A program made the position numbers and the translations under genes. The notes below the pieces were generated by a model. The model was not told the origin of the DNA, searched no databases, and saw only the letters and a list, made by a program, of their open reading frames with translations. From positions 1 to 64,000 of the forward strand of contig CAZPHC010000023.1 of the NCBI GenBank assembly GCA_964586155.1: 64,000 nt of DNA, in the 5' to 3' direction. This document shows, piece after piece, positions 61,877 through 64,000 of the stretch. Source of the stretch: SXNM01 sp964586155 (GTDB lineage: Bacteria; Myxococcota_A; UBA9042). Positions within the stretch are counted from its first letter, which is position 1, and every line of letters starts with the position of its first letter.

Positions 61877-63396
61877 CCTTCGCGCCCCACCGTGACTTGC
61901 TCGGGCGCCCGACGCTCCCGCCCACCGAGGCCATCCCGATGCTGGCGTCGGCGCTGAACGCCGCCGATCCCGGCGCGGCGATCGCAGCCATCGTCGCGGC
62001 GGCGCGCAAGGGAGCGCAGCCGGCGCTGTTGGTCAGCAGCCTGCTGCAGCAGCGCCTCGTCGCGTTGGATGCGGCGGCATCGGCGTGGACGACGGCCGCC
62101 GCGTCACCAGCCACGGTGGCGCGCCTGGATGCGACGCTGACCGCGCTCGACGACGCCCTGCGCTCGACCGCCGACCTGCACGAGGGTCGCCAGACCCTGC
62201 CCGTCGCCGTCGTCGCCGGCTGGATGGCGATGTTGCCGCCAGCGGCGCGGATCGCGCTCGGCAGCGCCAGGCCAGGGTTGCTCGACGGCGAGGACTGGAT
62301 CGGCGCTGGTGGCGACGCAGCGGCCACGGTGCTGGCTCGTCTGGATGCGGGCGAGGCTGTCTCCCAGGTCGAGGCCGCCGTGGTCTCGATGCTCTACCGC
62401 GCGCCCGTCGCGCTCGGCGGTCACGCGCCGGTGGTGGCCGCCGCGCTCGAGCTGCGCGCGACCTGCGACGCCGGGCTCGCCGCTCCGCTGCTGGCGTCGC
62501 TCGCCGCGACCCTCGCCGACGCGGCCGGGCGAGCGCCGAGCGCGGACGATCTCGCCCACGCCCAGCGGGTCGCGCCGATCGTGGCGGCGCGGACCCAGAT
62601 CGCCGGCGCCGAGGACGAGTCCAAGGCTGCGGCCTTCCAGGAAGCGAAGTTCCGCGTCCACCTCGTCGACGGCGACGCGACCACGGCCGAACGGTCGATG
62701 GCCAAGGCGCTGGCCTTCGGCGTGCCGCGCTCGGTGCTCTGCGCGTCCTTGGGGCTCGCGGCTTCCGAGCGGCTGCTGCGCTTCGACGCCACGATCGACG
62801 CGGCGCCGCACCGGCGCGAACGCTGGGCCGATGTCGCCTGGCTCGTTCGCGTCGTCGAGGCCGTGCGGCGGCTCAGCGTGCGGCAGCCTCACGAACGCTG
62901 GCTCGACCTGGTGCTCTGGGCGACGTGGCAGGTCCAGGCTGGCGGCGCGCTCGATCTGCCCGCGGATCGGCGCCCGCCGCTGCCCGAGCCGACGGTGTTG
63001 GCGCAGTCCTGGGACCACGGGCCCGAGATCGCGCGCGTCGTCGGCGGGTTGGCGCGCGGCGACGTCGACGGCACCATCGCGAACCTGCGCGGCTACCTGC
63101 TGATGGGCCTGCCCGAGGCGCCACTGGCCGCGGCGCTGGTCGAGGCGGCGTTCGTCGACGCCCACGCCGGCGGCCCGATCGCGGCGATCGCCCACGTCGG
63201 CGCGATGACCGCGGCCGCCGAGACCTTCGCTGCGCTCGGCGCGCATCCTCACCGGGAACGGGTCCTGGCCGGAGCCTTGCGCCTGAGCGCGTCGCGTCGC
63301 GCCGAGGGTGAGGTCGGCGCCCTGGCCCAGGCGGCGCTCGACGGCCTCGGCGGCGACCGTCGGGCCGTCCGTGTGCCGTGGCCCTGGCTTCGATGA
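61873..63396 (+). CDS. Hypothetical alpha-helical protein
   Basis: 507 aa, cytoplasmic, very rich in Ala and Leu, predicted all-helical with no membrane segment or signal peptide. Two halves each contain His- and Trp-bearing stretches (PHRRERWADVAWLVRVVEAV, then LAQSWDHGPEIARVVGGLAR), but no metal or nucleotide motif could be named. The pattern MLYRAPVALGGHAPVVAAAL recalls helical-bundle redox-less proteins, without support for any family. The ATG overlaps the NtrC regulator stop (ATGA), so coupled expression with the regulator is likely. A hairpin follows its stop. Confidence 0.75.
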   Translation: MTFAPHRDLLGRPTLPPTEAIPMLASALNAADPGAAIAAIVAAARKGAQPALLVSSLLQQRLVALDAAASAWTTAAASPATVARLDATLTALDDALRSTADLHEGRQTLPVAVVAGWMAMLPPAARIALGSARPGLLDGEDWIGAGGDAAATVLARLDAGEAVSQVEAAVVSMLYRAPVALGGHAPVVAAALELRATCDAGLAAPLLASLAATLADAAGRAPSADDLAHAQRVAPIVAARTQIAGAEDESKAAAFQEAKFRVHLVDGDATTAERSMAKALAFGVPRSVLCASLGLAASERLLRFDATIDAAPHRRERWADVAWLVRVVEAVRRLSVRQPHERWLDLVLWATWQVQAGGALDLPADRRPPLPEPTVLAQSWDHGPEIARVVGGLARGDVDGTIANLRGYLLMGLPEAPLAAALVEAAFVDAHAGGPIAAIAHVGAMTAAAETFAALGAHPHRERVLAGALRLSASRRAEGEVGALAQAALDGLGGDRRAVRVPWPWLR

Positions 63397-63439
63397 GCAC
63401 GCCATCCAATCGCGACGATCGCTGTCGCGTGACGCCTCC

Positions 63440-63469
63440 GACCCCGCCCGGCGAGCCCGCGCCGGGGTC
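63440..63469 (+). terminator. Candidate terminator hairpin
   Basis: GACCCCG at 63440-63446 pairs with CGGGGTC at 63463-63469, about 45 bases past the stop of the 507-aa gene. There is no U-run. Confidence 0.4.
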
Positions 63470-63496
63470 GAGGCACTCCGTGGGAATCACTTCGCG

Positions 63497-63526
63497 TTGA
63501 CGTTGTTGGATCTGCGCGCACATACT
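63497..63526 (+). promoter_or_regulatory. Candidate promoter of the last lipoprotein gene
   Basis: TTGACG, an 18-base spacer and CATACT, with predicted start near 63533, about 35 bases upstream of the ATG at 63568. Confidence 0.45.
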
Positions 63527-63567
63527 CGCGCGCGCTGCCGTCTGGATTGAGCAGCTGGAGTGTCTTC

Positions 63568-64000
63568 ATGTCGCGTCATGTCCTGATCCGTGCCGGCGTC
63601 TTCGCCGCGCTGCTGCTGGCGGTCGCCTGCAGCAAGAAAGAAGAAGCGAAGCCCGCCGCCGAGGCCGCCGCTGCTGCCGCTGGCGCCGCTGCCGGCGCCG
63701 TGGCTGCTGAAGCCGCCAAGGCCGCCGAGCCGCCGCCGCCGCCGCCGCCGCCGCCGGATGTGGCGCTGCCCGCCGGGGACTCCGTCGTCGCGTGGCTGTC
63801 GATCCGCTCGTTCAGCGCCGCCTTCGACTCGATCGAGGCCCTCGCGAGCAAGTTCGGCGTCGCGCCTCCCGGCGCCTCGCTGCGCCAGGCTGCCCTGGAT
63901 GACGCCTCCAAGCTGCTCGCGGCCGGTGGCGTGATCGGCACGGAATGGCTCGACAAGAACGCGCCGATCCACATCGTCTACCAGGACGACAGCGCCGCCG
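63568..64000 (+). CDS. Lipoprotein, 3'-truncated by window edge
   Basis: 144 codons visible. The signal peptide MSRHVLIRAGVFAALLLAVAC ends in a lipobox Cys, so the product is an envelope lipoprotein. A linker of Ala/Glu/Lys follows, then nine consecutive Pro encoded by a CCG run near 63730-63755. The folded part begins around residue 65 (LPAGDSVVAWLSIRSFSAAF) and is cut off. Its start resembles myxobacterial lipoproteins annotated as hypothetical. ATG at 63568 with GGAG seven bases upstream. The function is unknown. Confidence 0.82.
   Translation, partial: MSRHVLIRAGVFAALLLAVACSKKEEAKPAAEAAAAAAGAAAGAVAAEAAKAAEPPPPPPPPPDVALPAGDSVVAWLSIRSFSAAFDSIEALASKFGVAPPGASLRQAALDDASKLLAAGGVIGTEWLDKNAPIHIVYQDDSAA

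Noticed and set aside
63728..63757. CCG triplet run as a regulatory or mobile repeat
   Set aside because: It simply encodes nine Pro in the lipoprotein linker.

Overview
The window is high-GC DNA (around 70 percent by eye), densely coded on both strands, and looks like a member of the Myxococcota (myxobacteria and relatives). The evidence is a MYXO-CTERM-type C-terminal sorting tail, three very large cysteine-rich lipoproteins built from CxxDxDC or CDDGxxCT repeats, MopE-like CNGxDDNCNGxxDE motifs, a Ser/Thr kinase with a PEGA tail, an HD-GYP protein, an NtrC-type sigma54 activator and sigma54-like promoter motifs. One 100-base run of N (48485-48584) is an assembly gap inside a repeat-bearing gene.

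Layout. 1-3.7 kb: 3' two thirds of rpoC, its terminator and a 551-base gene-free stretch with two sigma54-like motifs. 3.7-6.2 kb (-): cysteine-rich lipoprotein. 6.4-8.3 kb (-): panB-panC, coupled by a 4-base GTGA overlap. 8.5-12.2 kb (+): subtilase-fold protein with FG-GAP repeats and a MYXO-CTERM tail, lacking the catalytic Ser. 12.3-13.8 kb (+): zinc-ribbon protein, tRNA-Pro(CGG), RluA-type pseudouridine synthase. 13.8-16.2 kb (-): HD-GYP regulator coupled to a lipoprotein. 16.4-21.6 kb (+): M1 aminopeptidase with HEAT repeats, family-5 solute-binding lipoprotein, TlpA-like thioredoxin. 21.6-29.7 kb (-): tamB then tamA. 29.9-39.3 kb: a divergent pair of CDDG-repeat lipoproteins, 626 and 2432 aa. 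39.4-47.9 kb: unknown acidic protein, RluD-type pseudouridine synthase, alpha/beta hydrolase, D-aminoacyl-tRNA deacylase, unknown protein, FAD dehydrogenase, YkgJ-type protein, HD-domain protein.

48.3-49.4 kb holds the most distinctive locus: a small protein with a 56-residue leader and a (His-Gly-Ser)n tail ending in Trp. It looks like a RiPP-type precursor. The assembly gap lies inside its repeat, and a FliA-like sigma factor is convergent with it. 49.7-54.5 kb (+): L,D-transpeptidase lipoprotein, a 72-aa ORF coupled to a Ser/Thr kinase, GT2 glycosyltransferase. 54.5-56.8 kb (-): two coupled membrane proteins. 56.8-63.4 kb (+): long leader, RNase E/G with a large disordered tail, NtrC-family regulator coupled to an unknown protein. 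63.6-64.0 kb: start of another lipoprotein.

The genes fall into housekeeping RNA and cofactor functions (rpoC, tRNA, pseudouridine synthases, dtd, RNase E, panBC), envelope building (TamAB, L,D-transpeptidase, the lipoproteins, GT2 and its membrane neighbours) and signalling (HD-GYP, Ser/Thr kinase, NtrC, sigma factor). Six gene pairs use 4-base stop/start overlaps. Many candidate promoters have the form TTGnnn-N17/18-TAnnnn. The HGS-peptide and tRNA-Pro promoters have identical hexamers and spacing.
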